From: Galeruca laticollis | Lineage: Eukaryota > Arthropoda > Insecta > Coleoptera > Chrysomelidae | Reading direction: 5' to 3' | Assembly (NCBI GenBank): GCA_963921935.1 | Contig: OY998177.1 | Location: forward strand, 11,187,754 to 11,251,753 | DNA length: 64,000 nt | Shown here: piece by piece, positions 1 through 11,636 of the stretch | How the letters are laid out: the number at the start of each line of letters is the position of its first letter | How positions within the stretch are numbered: the stretch's first letter is position 1 | Notes under the pieces: generated by a model | Database searches by the model: none | What the model saw: only the letters and a program-made list of their open reading frames with translations | Told to the model about the DNA's origin: nothing | Translations under genes and position numbers: made by a program

Positions 1-840
1 TAGTCTGAAATCTCGGAGACATTGGAATATTTTGATGAGATTAACTATGTGCTCCTGTAGATATATGGAAAACACGATATTATCGTCCATATAAACCAAA
101 TATATTTCGTCTTGGAATCCTTTCAATACATTATCCATTACCCGTTGGAGTGTTGCGGGTGCGTTTTTAAGCCCGAACGGCGTTCTCACATACCCGTAAT
201 GTCCGTTATCGACACTAAAAGTAGTCTTAGTAATGTCTTCTTCGGATATTTCTATCTGGGTGAACCCGCTCGCCAAATATAGGGTGGTGAAATATTGGCA
301 TCGGTCAAGTTTATCCAATATGTCCGTTTTGCTGGGTATTGGATACCGGTCGTCGGTGGTTTTTACATTTACTTTGCGGTGGTCAACAACGATGCGCCAT
401 TTAATTTTTCCTGCGAAATCGGGTTTTTTAGCGACTATCCAGATAGGCGGGATATGGAGGTTAGCTTGGTCTAATTATGGATAGCGGTGTGATTTAGTAT
501 ATATAGGCATTTCATCTTTCGTTCTTATGTGATGTTTAACTCGATTAATAAAATTAATAGGTGTATCTGGTGTACGGCAGATTCCTGAATATTTTCGGCA
601 ACGGCGGAGGATGTGTTCGTTTTCATTCATATTAAGGTGGTTTGGAAATTTTGAAACGGTTGTCTTGGCGAAAATTGGCACTTTCTTTGTCTCGTTTGTG
701 GCCATTGAGGATTGGAGAACGTCAATTATTGATGGATCATTGTCTGTACAAAATGTGGAGGTCGTTGAGAATATGCCAGTTGTTTCTGGGATGAAAAATT
801 GTTTGTGGGTCGTCCTGGAACTGTTATTACCCCTTTGCAA
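1..840 (-). pseudogene. gypsy/errantivirus-type pol relic (RT)
   Basis: Minus-strand translation gives the N-terminal spacer and palm of a Ty3/gypsy reverse transcriptase of the 17.6/297 type. An open stretch at 475-840 carries the pre-RT motif with the RTKDE...PIYTKSHRYP pattern. The frame then meets a TAA near 477, and about 20 residues normally expected here are missing. RT blocks resume (IWIVAKKPDF, then VVDHRKVN) and end with a YMDD-type catalytic box (VYMDDNIV) near 85-105. The gene runs off the left edge of the window. The stop and the deletion make it a pseudogene. Gag remains lie just upstream, at higher coordinates, in the same orientation. Family seen from motifs; exact lineage inferred. 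Confidence 0.8.
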
Positions 841-879
841 ATATCGAATGTTGTTCTCCTCTTAAATATATTGCATTTT

Positions 880-1575
880 CACTACTAGGTTATTTGGCCT
901 CATTGCCCTTATAATTCAGACGAAAGGTTCTTATAAACCTGCTAAGAATGTAGTTACTGCCTTTTGTCTAAAGAATTCCATTTGGCTTCTTTTCATGTCT
1001 AGATTTTGAGTATGAACTTCGATATAATTAGTATTACAGTTTAGAAGTCCCATTATTCTCATGAAACTGCATGTGTTTCTTGAGGATCCTGTCAAAGGTT
1101 GATTAAATCTCTAGTGAGAGAATTTTCGTTTCATTGATCTCCAAAGTTTTGAATTAAGACGCCTTTTACACTCTCCCATGTTTCGTATCCATAACTAGAA
1201 ATTACTTCTTTGGCTCTAGCAGTTAATTTACTTATAATACCATTGAATAGGATCTGGTTGCGGATATCCGCTAGATTATTTTGGTTATAAGAATGAATTA
1301 GTAATTATATTGAAATCTTGATAAATTCTAATAATTCATTTGGATTTCCATCAAAGTTAGGGACAATGCATCAATTTTTAACATCGAATTGAGTCATTGT
1401 AATATTATTTCTAATATATTATTAAGTTCTGAATAGTCAATCATTAGGTTGCTAATATAATTCGTCAATTCTAAGTCTTCTGTACTTATATTAAAATCTA
1501 TTATACTTGGTAGCGTATCGTCTATGCTAAATTATGAGTCAGAAGATTCTGGGTCATAGGAGTCTGACATAAATA
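880..1575 (-). pseudogene. gypsy-type gag relic, same element
   Basis: Minus-strand translation shows a short block VPNFDGNPNELLEFI (around 1320-1370), typical of the capsid start in 17.6/297-like gag proteins. It is followed (about 1130-1260) by a capsid stretch with ISKLTARAKEVI and then TWESVK, which resembles the retrotransposon gag domain. Several stops interrupt it. It lies upstream of the RT relic in the same orientation, so both come from one LTR element with a collapsed gag-protease-RT interval. Confidence 0.65.
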
Positions 1576-1732
1576 AAGTGGCATACAAGATACATATGAT
1601 GCTAACGTGCATTCCTTGAATCCTTCCTATGCTTCAGGATGAACTATCTTGATGGTTATCCCTGGAGCTTGTTATTTCGATAATAGTGGATGAACGCTTG
1701 ATAACGAAGAGGATACCTTAAGGACTCATTCA

Positions 1733-1756
1733 TTATCCTACTGACTGAGCCAAATA
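1733..1756 (-). other. possible primer-binding site of the gypsy-type element
   Basis: The minus strand reads TGGCTCAGTCAGTAGGAT, close to the serine-tRNA-like primer-binding sites I recall for 17.6/297-type elements, and it sits upstream of the gag relic. The AT-rich 1757-2160 stretch could be the matching LTR, but no second copy is in the window to prove it. Confidence 0.35.
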
Positions 1757-2167
1757 CGAATTGCCACTTCAAAACTCACTTTCAAAAAACACTTTTATTA
1801 ACTATGAACAATTGTTACAATCAAAACTACACAACAAAGCTGGTAAAAACAATATAACTAAAATCAGACTAACTATAATACAAATAGATTGATCAATTTA
1901 TACAAAAAATATTGAGGAGTCAGCATTGAATCTTTTATTTTAGCAAAGTCGACGTCCGGGTGTAATGTCTCCATATGCAGGAAGCTAAAGTAATTAAGTT
2001 CAATGTATTGTTACTAGCGATAAAAGTAAAATAAATAGTTTAGGCAGTATACTAACTTTAGTATTAGTATTAATAAAATTATTAACCATAGTATTAATAG
2101 TAGTAATAGAGATTCTAACATTAGTAATAAAAAAAATTTAAGTAATCAGAGTGAGGAGCATAAAAGA

Positions 2168-3445
2168 GTGGAGATCGGAAAGGTAATAGATAATCATATG
2201 TACAATAGTAACTTTCATTATAAAGGGTCATGTTTAGCGAAAAATTTGGCAACGTCCCCCTTTTCTTGTTCTTCTACGGCTCCTCTCGACATTTCCGGGA
2301 AGGAAGTAACAACAGAGATAAGTAGTAAAGAAGGAGATCAGGAAGAAATCACAATAGGAACAAAGAACATAAACACAGTGACTGGAAAACAGATAGCTGA
2401 GGGAATGGAAAGAAATCAAATACAAATATTGGGACTAAGCGAAACAAAGAGAAAAGGCAAGATGAAATGGGAAAGCATGCTGATCATAGAGGAAAAGAGG
2501 GAGTAGGAATAATAATATCAAAAAGTAAAAACCAAAAAGTAATCCAGTACAAATCAGTTAACTCTAGGATAATGACAGGAACTATACAAATGAAAGAGAT
2601 AATAACAATAATACAAATCTACGCCTCAGTAGAGGGAACAACGGGAGAATAAATATTGGAATTTTACATATGTCTACAAAATACACTAGACAGCGAAAGA
2701 GAGAAAACGCGAAACATAATAATCATAAGAGATTGGAATACAAGAGTAGGCAAGGATACTAACAGAGACCTAGCGTGCATGGGATAATATGGCGTACAAA
2801 TAGCAAATATGACCGGCATCATTGAAACGTCCTTGTAATAGAAAACAACGTCTGGGAACCAATTGGATGTGTCAACTGAACCGCTTCACTTCATTTCTTC
2901 CATCAGCTAAACGTTAAATCCACAATAATCCGTTCATGGTGTGGATTTTTAAAATAATTTTATTACTCAACATATCAGTCGAAAGTGCTTTGTTACGATT
3001 TAATAAGAAAGCAAAAATTGGATACTAAACAAAATACAGGAAGCAAGGATAAATACGATGAAAATGAAACATATTAGGAAAATATCGAGCAAGACTAAAT
3101 GGAACAGAATAAAAAGTGAAGAAATACGAAAGAGCATTGGCCAATACTAGCAAAGGTTAAAAAGAGATACATGAATTGGTTTGGTCAGGTGGTGAGAATG
3201 GACCAATTCCGACTAGTAAAGAGATTGATGGAGATGGAAAAGTCGACAAAAAGGAGAAGACGGAGATGAAGTGGGAAGTAGCTGGATCAAGTGGAATAAA
3301 ACGGAAGGAAAAGAAAAATCCATAGAGGATGTAAAAGTAATAGCAGAGAATGGAAGAGAGTGGAAAAAATGGATGATTTATAATTCGGAATCACACTCCG
3401 ACACCTGAAAGGGTAGGGGGACGTAGAAGAAGAAGAAGATGAAGT
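2168..3445 (+). pseudogene. LINE relic: endonuclease remnant joined to 3' end
   Basis: The plus strand encodes part of an exonuclease-endonuclease-phosphatase type endonuclease from a non-LTR retrotransposon. The open stretch at 2168-2506 contains ILGLSETKRKGK, and after a frame change 2467-2652 contains GVGIIISKSKN. At about 2710-2760 comes an IRDWNTRVGKDT block (family consensus GDFNARVG). The reverse transcriptase is almost wholly missing. The sequence jumps to the C-terminal tail (MNWFGQVVRMD near 3170-3200) and ends in a GAAGAAGAAGAAG-like tail at about 3427-3445. Stops and frameshifts are frequent. This is an internally deleted, dead copy; RTE- or L1-like clade not resolved. Confidence 0.65.
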
Positions 3446-4665
3446 ATAGTTCAAAGATGAAGAACAATAAAGGCGAATGAATGAAGTTTGCCGTTTTTAT
3501 TCAAATCGTTATCAGATTATAGCAAGCTTCGTTATTATTAATGTGAAATATAGTAGATACCAACCAATAAATTAGACTACTATTAGATTAGTACCAAAAA
3601 TAATTAGGCAACCCAATAAACAATAAAGTCAACGAGATATTCTGACTGAGGGTTAGAATATTCGTTACATCTTACATATTCCATAACAACAAATTTATTT
3701 CTTAATTAAGAAACTTATTATTTTAATTTTTTATTAATTTTCATAATATTTATTTGTTGATTTTATCAGATATTTTAACATGTTTGTTCACAAAAAAAAA
3801 AACATGAAAAAGCTGGATGAACTGATACATGAGCAAAAAAAATGTGATGAAAAGACCTATTTTCCATGTATCTTTGTGGATAATTTATTATCGCTTCTGC
3901 TCAACCACCATTCCACGTATTTATCGCATGATCCTACAAGTTCTATTTTGTGTGTCGTTGTAACAAAATTTATTGTATCTTTGGTGGAACAGATTAGGAT
4001 TATGTAATAACAAAACAGAACAAATAATGACTCAAAGCTTTTCAAACCAGAACGAAGTACTAAAACTTTGAATAAATATAATTTAGGATGGTTTTACTTT
4101 GTAAACTTACTTGCTTCCATTTTTAGGTGATAAATAGATAAGTGCTTTCCTAATATTTCCTTTTTATGGCTCATTAACTATTTCACAAATACTCCTAGCA
4201 TGTTATACATAGACAGTAAACACAGATATATTACAGAGGCAATGATAATGAAATTAAATTATTAGTCTTATTCGAAACAAATTTATAGCCCGAAATTATT
4301 TGAGAATCCTTCGCATTTATTGTTAATCCATTTAATCGATAATATGTCTTCTTTTTCATGCTTCGAGAACCAGATATAAGCGTTTGGAACAACACTTCTC
4401 ATTCTAGATTCACTGAGCAATTTTTGCAATTATTTTCCCAAAATCAACTATGCAAAATATCAAATAATTTGAAGTAATTGTTCTCTTTTTTTTTCTTAAA
4501 TTTTGTTTATTATTTGTTCTGCACCGTTCCTCATATTTCGCATCACTACAACAAATTCTCTTAGTTTTTATGCTATTTTCATTTTAGTTTTCACCATTGT
4601 ACACGTTTTTTTTATCACCTAATTCTCTCCCAAATGTAAGAAAAACTTGATTATAGGTAGGAAAT
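3446..4665. other. AT-rich stretch without recognised gene
   Basis: No convincing coding region, RNA gene or repeat boundary was seen. The open frames are short and of AT-rich composition. Confidence 0.5.
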
Positions 4666-4668
4666 TTA

Positions 4669-4880
4669 CTACACTACACACTACTACTACACTAACAGTT
4701 TCTAAATGCTTCCACAATATATTGAAAAAACGGTAACAATTCTAGGAAACTTTGACAATTATTCCGATATCACTATCAGCATTTGGACGATGATAGTAAT
4801 TTCGAAAAAATTCTCAATTTTTTATAATTTCACCATTTTTTCAATATATCGTCGAATTATTTAGAAACTGTTAGTGTCAT
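4669..4880. repeat. decayed foldback of PLE terminal sequence
   Basis: The two ends are inverted copies: ACACTAACAGTTTCTAAAT on the left and its complement on the right, and imperfect pairing continues inward. Both strands keep relics of the hammerhead seen in the PLE terminal repeats at 30-37 kb. The plus strand has GGACGAUGA...UCGAAAA AAUU CUC, and the minus strand has CUGAUAGUGAUAUCGGAAUAAUUGUC. The organisation matches the foldbacks at 34033-34189 and 36683-36939 but is much more diverged. I infer an old insertion of the same kind of inverted terminal pair. Confidence 0.55.
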
Positions 4881-5489
4881 TTAAAAAAGTTATTAAAGGT
4901 ATCCTTATACAAATAATAAACTACATGAATTAACTGAAATATGTTTACAGTTGAAAATCACCACCAATTTAATAATGATTATACACAGGGTGGAGCGAAA
5001 ATTCCATTTTAAACCCTTTTTTTGGACTTTTAAAATGGATTAGTAATAAATAAGTGCTACATATAGACATTATGTATTGTAAAAAGTTTCATGCATTTTT
5101 GCCATCATCTTCAGGTTCCACAGTGCATGTCAAAAGTGAGATACTTAAAACTATTTATATCTATTCTGTATTTTGTACGGACTTTCGCTAATTCATTATA
5201 AAACTGAAAGTAGCTAATAAATCACCCAGAACTCACCACGGGGTGGTATCCGTACCTGGAGTAACACCCACCCACCCATTTCCAGTGATGTTTAACTAAA
5301 TTCCTTCTTAGTGTTGAAATTCGGCATCCCAGATCGTGATTTCAGCTTTGTCATGATAAAACCATTCTGTTCCTGCAACTGCTATTGATGCCTCTGTGAC
5401 TAGCTTCACCATTCTTTCCACAGCCTGTGTGTTGCATGGAAATTTAAGTAGATTCATTCTATGAACCAATTTTATAAGTTCTAGTAGTT
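4881..5489. other. intergenic, no gene recognised
   Basis: Contains an ACACAGGGTGGAGCGAAA block of the kind common in dispersed insect repeats near 4983, but nothing that can be assigned. Confidence 0.4.
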
Positions 5490-5513
5490 ATTATTATTAT
5501 TATTTATTAATTC

Positions 5514-6277
5514 ACACTTGTCAGTGGAGGATTGGCATGTCCAGGCTGGGATTCTCAAGGTTTCAACAGCCTAGTCATGTGTGAGCACTCGTCGGATGGT
5601 TCGGCATGTTCCCAATATAGCTGCTTGTTGGGCGGCAATGATATTCTTATCATTGTCGCCCAATTTCAGTTTCTTTAACTCGTTTTGTAAGTGTACTTCA
5701 ACGAGACCACTAGTTGAGATAACCAGCGGATGTATGGTTACGTGTTCTAATTGGTAAGCATCGTTTAGTTCGTGCGCCAAGTCAATATATTTGTGTATAT
5801 TTTGGGTCCTAGCTTCTTTAATGTTGTGATCGTTAGGTATGGTGATGTCTATTATATTAGCTATCCTCCCTTGTTTTTCTAGTACAAGTATATCTGGTTT
5901 ATTGTGCGCTATCTCCTTATCTGTAATTATCATTTTGTCCCAGTATACTTTGGCATTTTGGTTTTCAAGTTGTTCTTTCGGGATGTAATTGTAATAGGGC
6001 ACTTGTTCTGTCAGCAGGCCGTATTTTATGCAGATTGCCTGGTGGACTACTTTGGCTACATCATCGTGTCTTTTCTTGTGGTCCCGAGATACCAAGTAGG
6101 AGCATCCTGCCAAGAGGTGTTGAATGGTCTCTGGTTTTTCGTGACATAATCTGCAACTATCGGATGTGATTTCCTGTCGGATGATGAATCGTCTGTAGTT
6201 TCGTGTGCTTATTTTTTGATCTTGTATGGCCAGTAGAAAACCCTCCATTTCGGCCATGAGTGTTCCATTCGATAGGT
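5514..6277 (-). pseudogene. R2/R4-type LINE 3' end (zinc knuckle + RLE)
   Basis: The 228-residue open frame at 5571-6257 is the C-terminal part of a non-LTR retrotransposon of the restriction-like-endonuclease group. It has a CCHC knuckle (C35, C38, H47, C52) followed by the nuclease signature KPDILVLEK (PD at 121-122) and IIDITIP (D137). These nucleases nick the target to prime reverse transcription. RT and N-terminal zinc fingers are absent, so the copy is 5' truncated and cannot act alone. Its 5' end lies directly in (ATT)n (6278-6327) and its 3' end abuts TTATTATTATT at 5490-5512. This fits the TAA-repeat preference known for Dong/R4-like LINEs, though the clade is inferred. Confidence 0.75.
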
Positions 6278-6290
6278 ATTATTATTACTA

Positions 6291-6325
<35 letters not shown>

Positions 6326-6327
6326 TT
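6278..6327. repeat. (ATT)n microsatellite
   Basis: About 50 bp of ATT/ATC trinucleotides separating two 5'/3' LINE ends. Confidence 0.95.
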
Positions 6328-7392
6328 TTTGTGTTTGAGCATCGACATCTAGGTCATTGTGCTCGTCGATATATCATTGGGGTAATTTATATTTTATAAA
6401 ATAAATTTGTGGAGTTTAGATAAGTTATCACCTGGTTAAGCTCGTCATTTTGGTTTCTAAGAATGTTTTCGATCTGGGGTATTTTGAGGAATTGTCTGTG
6501 AAAATTGAAGGCTGCACAAGTCAATATATGTTGGGTTGTCAGTGGGATGCCGCACTTCTCACATCTAGGTTTGTTCTTTCCAAGGAGGAGGTGTAAATGG
6601 GTTAGGTTTGTGTGGCCTATCCTTAATCGGCTGAGGACGACTTGCTCACGCCTTGTAAGAGTTTTGGGGTAGAACCATTTTTGTACGCTCGGTTTAATGT
6701 GTCTTAATTGTCCGTCATATGTATTCCATCTGTTCTGCCATGCTTCGTAAATTTTATTCTCCATATCCGTTTTCATATCCAGGAAGGTGTTAGGTATGCC
6801 TCTGTCAACTGTTCCGCTTGTGGCTTTTTTTGCTACTAGATCAGCTTCAGTATTACCGATAATATTGGTATGCCCAGGTATCCACATTATTGAAATAGTC
6901 CTTTGCATACTGTATAGATGGGTTGATAAATCTTGAATGCGTACAACCCATTCATTTGCAGAAAAACGATTTTTTGTCGAGAGAGTGGCAGTTAAGGAAT
7001 CCGTACAAACTAAACATTTTTCAAAGCTGCTCTGACTGAAGTACAACAACGCTTGCCATATTGCATACAACTCGGCATTAAGTATACTAGACTCTTGGTT
7101 TAGGGTCCAAAAGAAGGAATCTACACCGATTACGATTGCCGCCCCTGTTCCATTATCTGATTTGGAACCATCTGTGTAGATGACTAAATGTTCGTTGTAT
7201 AGATCCATTTGTTCTAAAAATAGCGTTCGGTAGATCGATGGAGCGGTATCTTCTTTTTTGTATTTACTGAGAGATATGTTTATTTGTGGTAGTTTTCTTA
7301 GCCATGGAGGAGTGTCATACGTATAGGTCATTTTTTCTATTTGTAAGTTTATCCTGTACTCTTCAGATGTGTCTGAAAAATTATTATTATTT
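6328..7392 (-). pseudogene. 5'-truncated LINE with RNase H domain
   Basis: The 342-residue open frame (6387-7415) carries a complete ribonuclease H fold: YTDGSKS (D82), NAELYAIW (E115), CTDSLTA (D139) and WIPGHTN...EADL (D192). This is the D-E-D-D set that removes RNA from RNA-DNA hybrids. A CEKCGIPLTTQHILTC zinc knuckle follows, and the frame ends YLNSTNLFYKI. RT is missing. The true LINE sequence starts at about residue 13; the residues before it come from (AAT)n and the 3' end of the neighbouring element. The tail on the minus strand is A-rich and passes into (AAT)n. RNase H points to the I/Jockey/LOA superclade. Confidence 0.8.
7380..7392. repeat. short (ATT)n junction
   Basis: TTATTATTATT followed by a T-run; on the minus strand it is the A/TAA tail of the next element and the 5' junction of the preceding one. 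Confidence 0.8.
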
Positions 7393-9436
7393 TTTTTTTC
7401 TTTCACTTCAGGCATCGACTACTATGGTCATTAGCCTTACTCTACCAGTTGTTCAAAACTTTCTGCCGATCATAAGGTCCGTATTCATACAATCATGATG
7501 TAGTTCTGGTAAAAGAATAATATAATTTCTACACTTCATATTTTTCCTAGTAGATTTGAATTTTTTAGGAAGATGACCATTTTCCACATTTCACGTGGGT
7601 TGTTGGCAAGACAAACACGTATATCACCAGATAAACTCATCTGACTCCGGAGATGTGAAAAGTTTCTGCATTTAAGTGAGATGTGTTTTACTGTTAGCCT
7701 AGCATTCTGACAAACCTCACATCGGGGTTGGGGCTCATTCCGGAGCATGAACACATTAGTGAGATAGGTGTGGCCAATTCTTAGACGGGATAAAGCAACT
7801 TGTTCTCTTCTATTCAGTTTAGGTGGGTATTCCCATTTACTAACTGTGTGTTTTATCTCCCTGAGTTTAGTGTCGCTGAAGTTCCATTGTCTTTGCCATT
7901 GATTTATTGCTTTAATATTCGCTTCAAGTTTTAGATCTGAGGGAGTTATAGGAATATCTTCGAACATTGCGGAGTCAGTAGCATCTTTCGCAGCCAGGTC
8001 GGCCAACTCGTTCCCAGCTATTCCTATATGGCCAGGGATCCAAATGAAACATACACGTTTTCCCAGCCGGTGGAGCCAATCTGTCAGCGATAGAATGATT
8101 TGTACTAACGGATTTTTGTTGAACCTATTATTAAGTGCCAGAGAGTCTGTACAAATCAAAGTGGTTTTGTAGATATCCATTTCAGCATATCTTAGGGCCT
8201 GCCATATAGCGTATAATTCAGCCGTGAAGATACTTGCCGATGGAGGGAGTGTCCAGGAAAAGCTTTCTCCCATTGTGACGAACGCACTCCCTACTCCATT
8301 GTTCATTTTGGAGCCGTCCGTATAAATTATTCTGTATTCAGAGTAAGAAAATAGGATGGAGTTGAATGAAGTGATATATATGCTTCTGTTTGTATCTTCT
8401 TTTCTGTGCTTCTGGCATTCTAGGTGAATTTTTGGGAGTTTCAGATTCCAAGGTGGGTTTTCACTTGGGCCTATTGGGTAGACAGATGGAAGAATGATAT
8501 TTAATTCGGACACAGTATCTTGGAATCGTATTCCTATAGGCTTAGAACTTGTTTGTTTTCTTTCAAATGTTGCATTCATTTCACTAGGGAAAAAGAGTTC
8601 GAAGTTCGGATTGTTCTGTTGACTGCGGGCATTTATATCGTAATTTAATATTAGACGTTTTCTCCTGAATTCTAGAGGAGGGATGCCTGCTTCGCAGCAA
8701 AGAGCGGAGAGTGGGCTAGTTCGAAAGCCGCCGATAGCGAGTCTTAAGCCAGTTCCTTGAATTGAATCTAATTGTTTTAAGTGAGACTTTCTGGCTGAGC
8801 CATACACGGAACAACCGTAATCCATTTTGGAAAGAATGAGCGTTTTATACATCCTAAGTAGGATATCTCTATCCATTCCCCAGGATATGCTTGACACTGC
8901 CTTCATAACGTTTAGAGTTTTCTTACATTTAGTGACCAGGTTATCAATATGATTTTTCCAATAGAGCTTTTGGTCAAAAATAATCCCCAAGAATTTATAT
9001 GTTGGTACAACTTCAAGAGGATTACCATACAGTGTCAATTTTGGTTCGTCATGGAGTCTTCTCAGACGACAGAAATGCATACATTTAGTTTTGTTTGCTG
9101 AGAAACGAAAACCTATACGGTTAGCTTGTTCAGCGAGTGCATTGATGTTTTCTTGTAGGACATGATCCATATTCTCCATTGAATCCGCTGAAAAGAAGAT
9201 TGTCAAATCATCCACATAAAGGCACTTTCCTACAGAGTTCTCTATAACTGACACTAGGCTATTAATTGCAATTGCAAATAGGATCACGCTCAAGGTGGAA
9301 CCTTGTGGTATTCCGTTTTCTTGATTATGAGTTTCTGATTTTTCTGCTCCTACTTGGACTCTGAAACTGCGATTTTTCAGGAACTCCTCAATGAAAAGTG
9401 GAAGGAAGGAAGTTTATCCTGTACTCTTCAGATGTG
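7393..9436 (-). pseudogene. 5'-truncated LINE, RT C-terminal half + RNase H
   Basis: The 585-residue open frame (7536-9293) begins inside the palm of a reverse transcriptase: YVDDLTIFF at residues 26-29, then thumb. Next is an RNase H domain with YTDGSKM (D326), TAELYAIW (E359), CTDSLAL (D383) and GNELADLAA (D432), and a C-terminal CEVCQ...H...C knuckle. In-frame coding continues upstream to about 9395 (ENGIPQGSTLS), so the listed start is only where the frame can begin with a methionine. It is intact as far as it goes but lacks RT fingers, endonuclease and ORF1. The 3' tail (minus strand) is an A-run passing into AATAATAAT near 7390. Same family group as 6328-7392 but clearly diverged. Confidence 0.85.
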
Positions 9437-9444
9437 TCTGAAAA

Positions 9445-9480
<36 letters not shown>

Positions 9481-9481
9481 G
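9437..9481. repeat. (ATT)n microsatellite
   Basis: About 40 bp of TTA/ATT at the 5' edge of the RNase H LINE and at the start of a LINE 3' UTR in the other orientation. Confidence 0.95.
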
Positions 9482-9704
9482 TAAATTATGACGCAATTAG
9501 TTTCAAACTGATTAGTTAATTGACCACGTATTTTATGAATATATGTTATTTTAAATTCGGATGTGCAAATTTATATCTGTGTAATTGTTTATTTTCAATC
9601 TCAAATAACTGTAATTAGGACAAATTATGAAGACTATAAAAATACTATGTATTTCAACTAGTCAATAAAGCATCTACCTACCTATTATTATTATTATTTT
9701 TTTT
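9482..9704 (+). pseudogene. LINE 3' UTR fragment with AATAAA and tetranucleotide tail
   Basis: No coding part. The fragment ends GTCAATAAAGCATCTACCTACC and then (TATT)n/(ATT)n, the same kind of ending as the plus-strand CR1/Jockey-like copies at 13760-13783 and 14440-14470. I read it as an extremely 5'-truncated copy of the same family. Confidence 0.5.
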
Positions 9705-9713
9705 CACACTTGT

Positions 9714-10841
9714 ACGTGGTTGGTGGTAGCAGTTTCTACCGGACGCAGTTGCGTCAAGGTATAAACCTACTTAATTAGGGGGTTAGTGTTCTTCGGACAA
9801 TTGCAGTTGATCCCAGAATTACTGCTTTTTGCATCAAACCACAGATATGTCGAGATATGCTTAGCTCTTCCAGGTGTTTAGTTACTTTAACGTGCACTTA
9901 GCCATTTGCAGAAATTATGAATGGTTTGATCTATACCTTTCTTAAATTCCATAAATCTCTTACCTCATCTGCTAGCGGACGATATCGCATTATCTTGTCT
10001 TTGTAAGCTTTCCCCAGATTTTCGTCCAGTGGGACCGAAAAATCAATAATGATCACAAATTTGCTGTTTTTATCTAGCACGATCATGTCCGGTTTGTTGT
10101 GTTGAGCTTCTCGGTCTGTTCTTATCAAAGTATCCCAATAGACTTTATAGTGCTCATTTTCAACTAGACTTAACGGTTGATGTTTGTACCCTGGTGTTTT
10201 TCCTGTTTTTAGATTTAATCTTTGGGTCACAGCGAGATGTAGTTCCTTTCCCATATTGTTGTGTCTACTCAGGTAAGCGGTGGGGGCTAATTGGGTGCAG
10301 GCTGATATTATGTGCTGGATCGGCTCCTGTTCCTTATTACAGAGTCTACAGCGGGGGTTTGGGATGTCCATTTTAATGATATATTTCTGGTGGCAACGCG
10401 TTGCCACCACTTGGTCCTGGATTGCATGGAGTGCGCCTTCGGTTTCCGCAAACAAGTACCCCGTCATGAGGTAAGTATTCGTTGCTCTGAAATCTGCATC
10501 TTCCTGGTGCAGTGAGTTGTAATATCTGCCATGTAACACTTTTACCTGCCAAGTTTCCTTCATTTTATTGATGCAGTCATTTTCCCTATCAGGTTTCCCG
10601 TCGGCGAGGTTTAGTGCCGAGTATCCATCATCAACTGTAACTGGGCATCTGAATAGAGGTAAGTTCTTATTTTTAAAATATCCTCTCAGTTTTTGAGTTT
10701 CATCCCCTAACATGCTCTCGAGATTAGTCAGTCCATGGCCACCTTCTTTCCTGGGTATATACAATCGCTCCATCGCAGATTTTGGATGGTGTAGGCGAAA
10801 TTTTGTGAGCGTTGTACGTACTTGTCTGTCTATTTGTTGTA
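9714..10841 (-). pseudogene. R2/R4-type LINE 3' part (RT tail, zinc knuckle, RLE)
   Basis: The 280-residue frame (9931-10773) starts in the post-RT region (LYIPRKEGGHGL), continues through a helical linker, a CCHC knuckle (C142, C145, H154, C159) and the restriction-like nuclease (KPDMIVLDK, PD at 228-229; IIIDFSVP, D244). It ends early at residue 280 after LWNLRKV. The sister copy at 11715-12662 continues some 40 residues further, so the C-terminus is lost to a stop. Coding also extends upstream (TTLTKFRLHHPKSA) to the (ATT)n at 10842. 5' truncated, minus strand, 3' end next to ATT repeats near 9704. Confidence 0.75.
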
Positions 10842-10900
10842 TTATTATTATTATTAATATTATTATTATTATTATTATTATACTATTATTATTATTATTA
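10842..10900. repeat. (ATT)n microsatellite, compound
   Basis: ATT repeats with interruptions (AATATT, ACTATT) between a minus-strand R2/R4-type copy and a plus-strand CR1/Jockey-like copy. The 5' ends of both elements point into this tract. Confidence 0.95.
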
Positions 10901-11635
10901 TCAAAAAATTACAAATACTTCCGCTTCCTTGTGTATATGTCTACGAGTGTCTGAGGAGTATTCATAGCAATATCGATCTGTTATTACTTCACTCGGACGT
11001 ACATGGATATGACACTAGGAATGCGACATCCATTGTGCCTCGGAGATAAAGGATTTGTTTATCTCAGAACAACAGGCTGAATTATAATTTATATAATGCA
11101 TTGCAAAAATACTATGAGGGCACTGACATAAAAAGATTGAATAAAATCGGTTTTTCGGAATTAATCAAGGAATTGTTATTGGCAAACTGTTTTTATAGTG
11201 TGGATGACTTTATTGCGTTCTGCAGTAACCCTTGACTTGCATATCGGTTGCCAAACGGATGATTTTCAATTGTATATATATTCATATATTTTTATGATTA
11301 TTGATTTTTTAATGTAATATTTGACTGTTATCTGTGACTCTTTGACTATTCATGTATTTGCACTGTGTTAAACTAATTAACATCTGCATTCATGTTTATT
11401 TTTGTTTTTACGTATTATATATTTATGTTATTTATTGCTATTGTGTTATTATATGCTTATATCTTAGTGGACTATGAAATTTACATAAGTGTTTCAATTA
11501 TTATATCGATTTCTAAAAAACTTCATAATTTGTGACGATATGTACTATTTGTATACTAAATGACAATAAACTATACTATACTATACTATACTATACTATA
11601 CTATACTATACTATTATTATTATTATCATTATTTT
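10901..11635 (+). pseudogene. CR1/Jockey-like LINE C-terminal relic
   Basis: A broken plus-strand frame encodes the last part of a LINE RT protein: YDTRNA near 11010-11030, then NLYNALQKYYEGTD and a terminus ending FCSNP before a stop at about 11236. A 3' UTR follows, with an AATAAA at about 11563 and a tail made of a (TACTA)n pentanucleotide array that passes into (ATT)n. Two frameshifts are needed to read it. It is homologous to the better-preserved copy at 13816-14469 and, like it, 5' truncated at ATT repeats. Confidence 0.65.
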
Positions 11636-11636
11636 C

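Noticed and set aside
10194..10515. Three overlapping plus-strand frames
   Set aside because: Antisense shadows of the R2/R4-type endonuclease frame on the minus strand.
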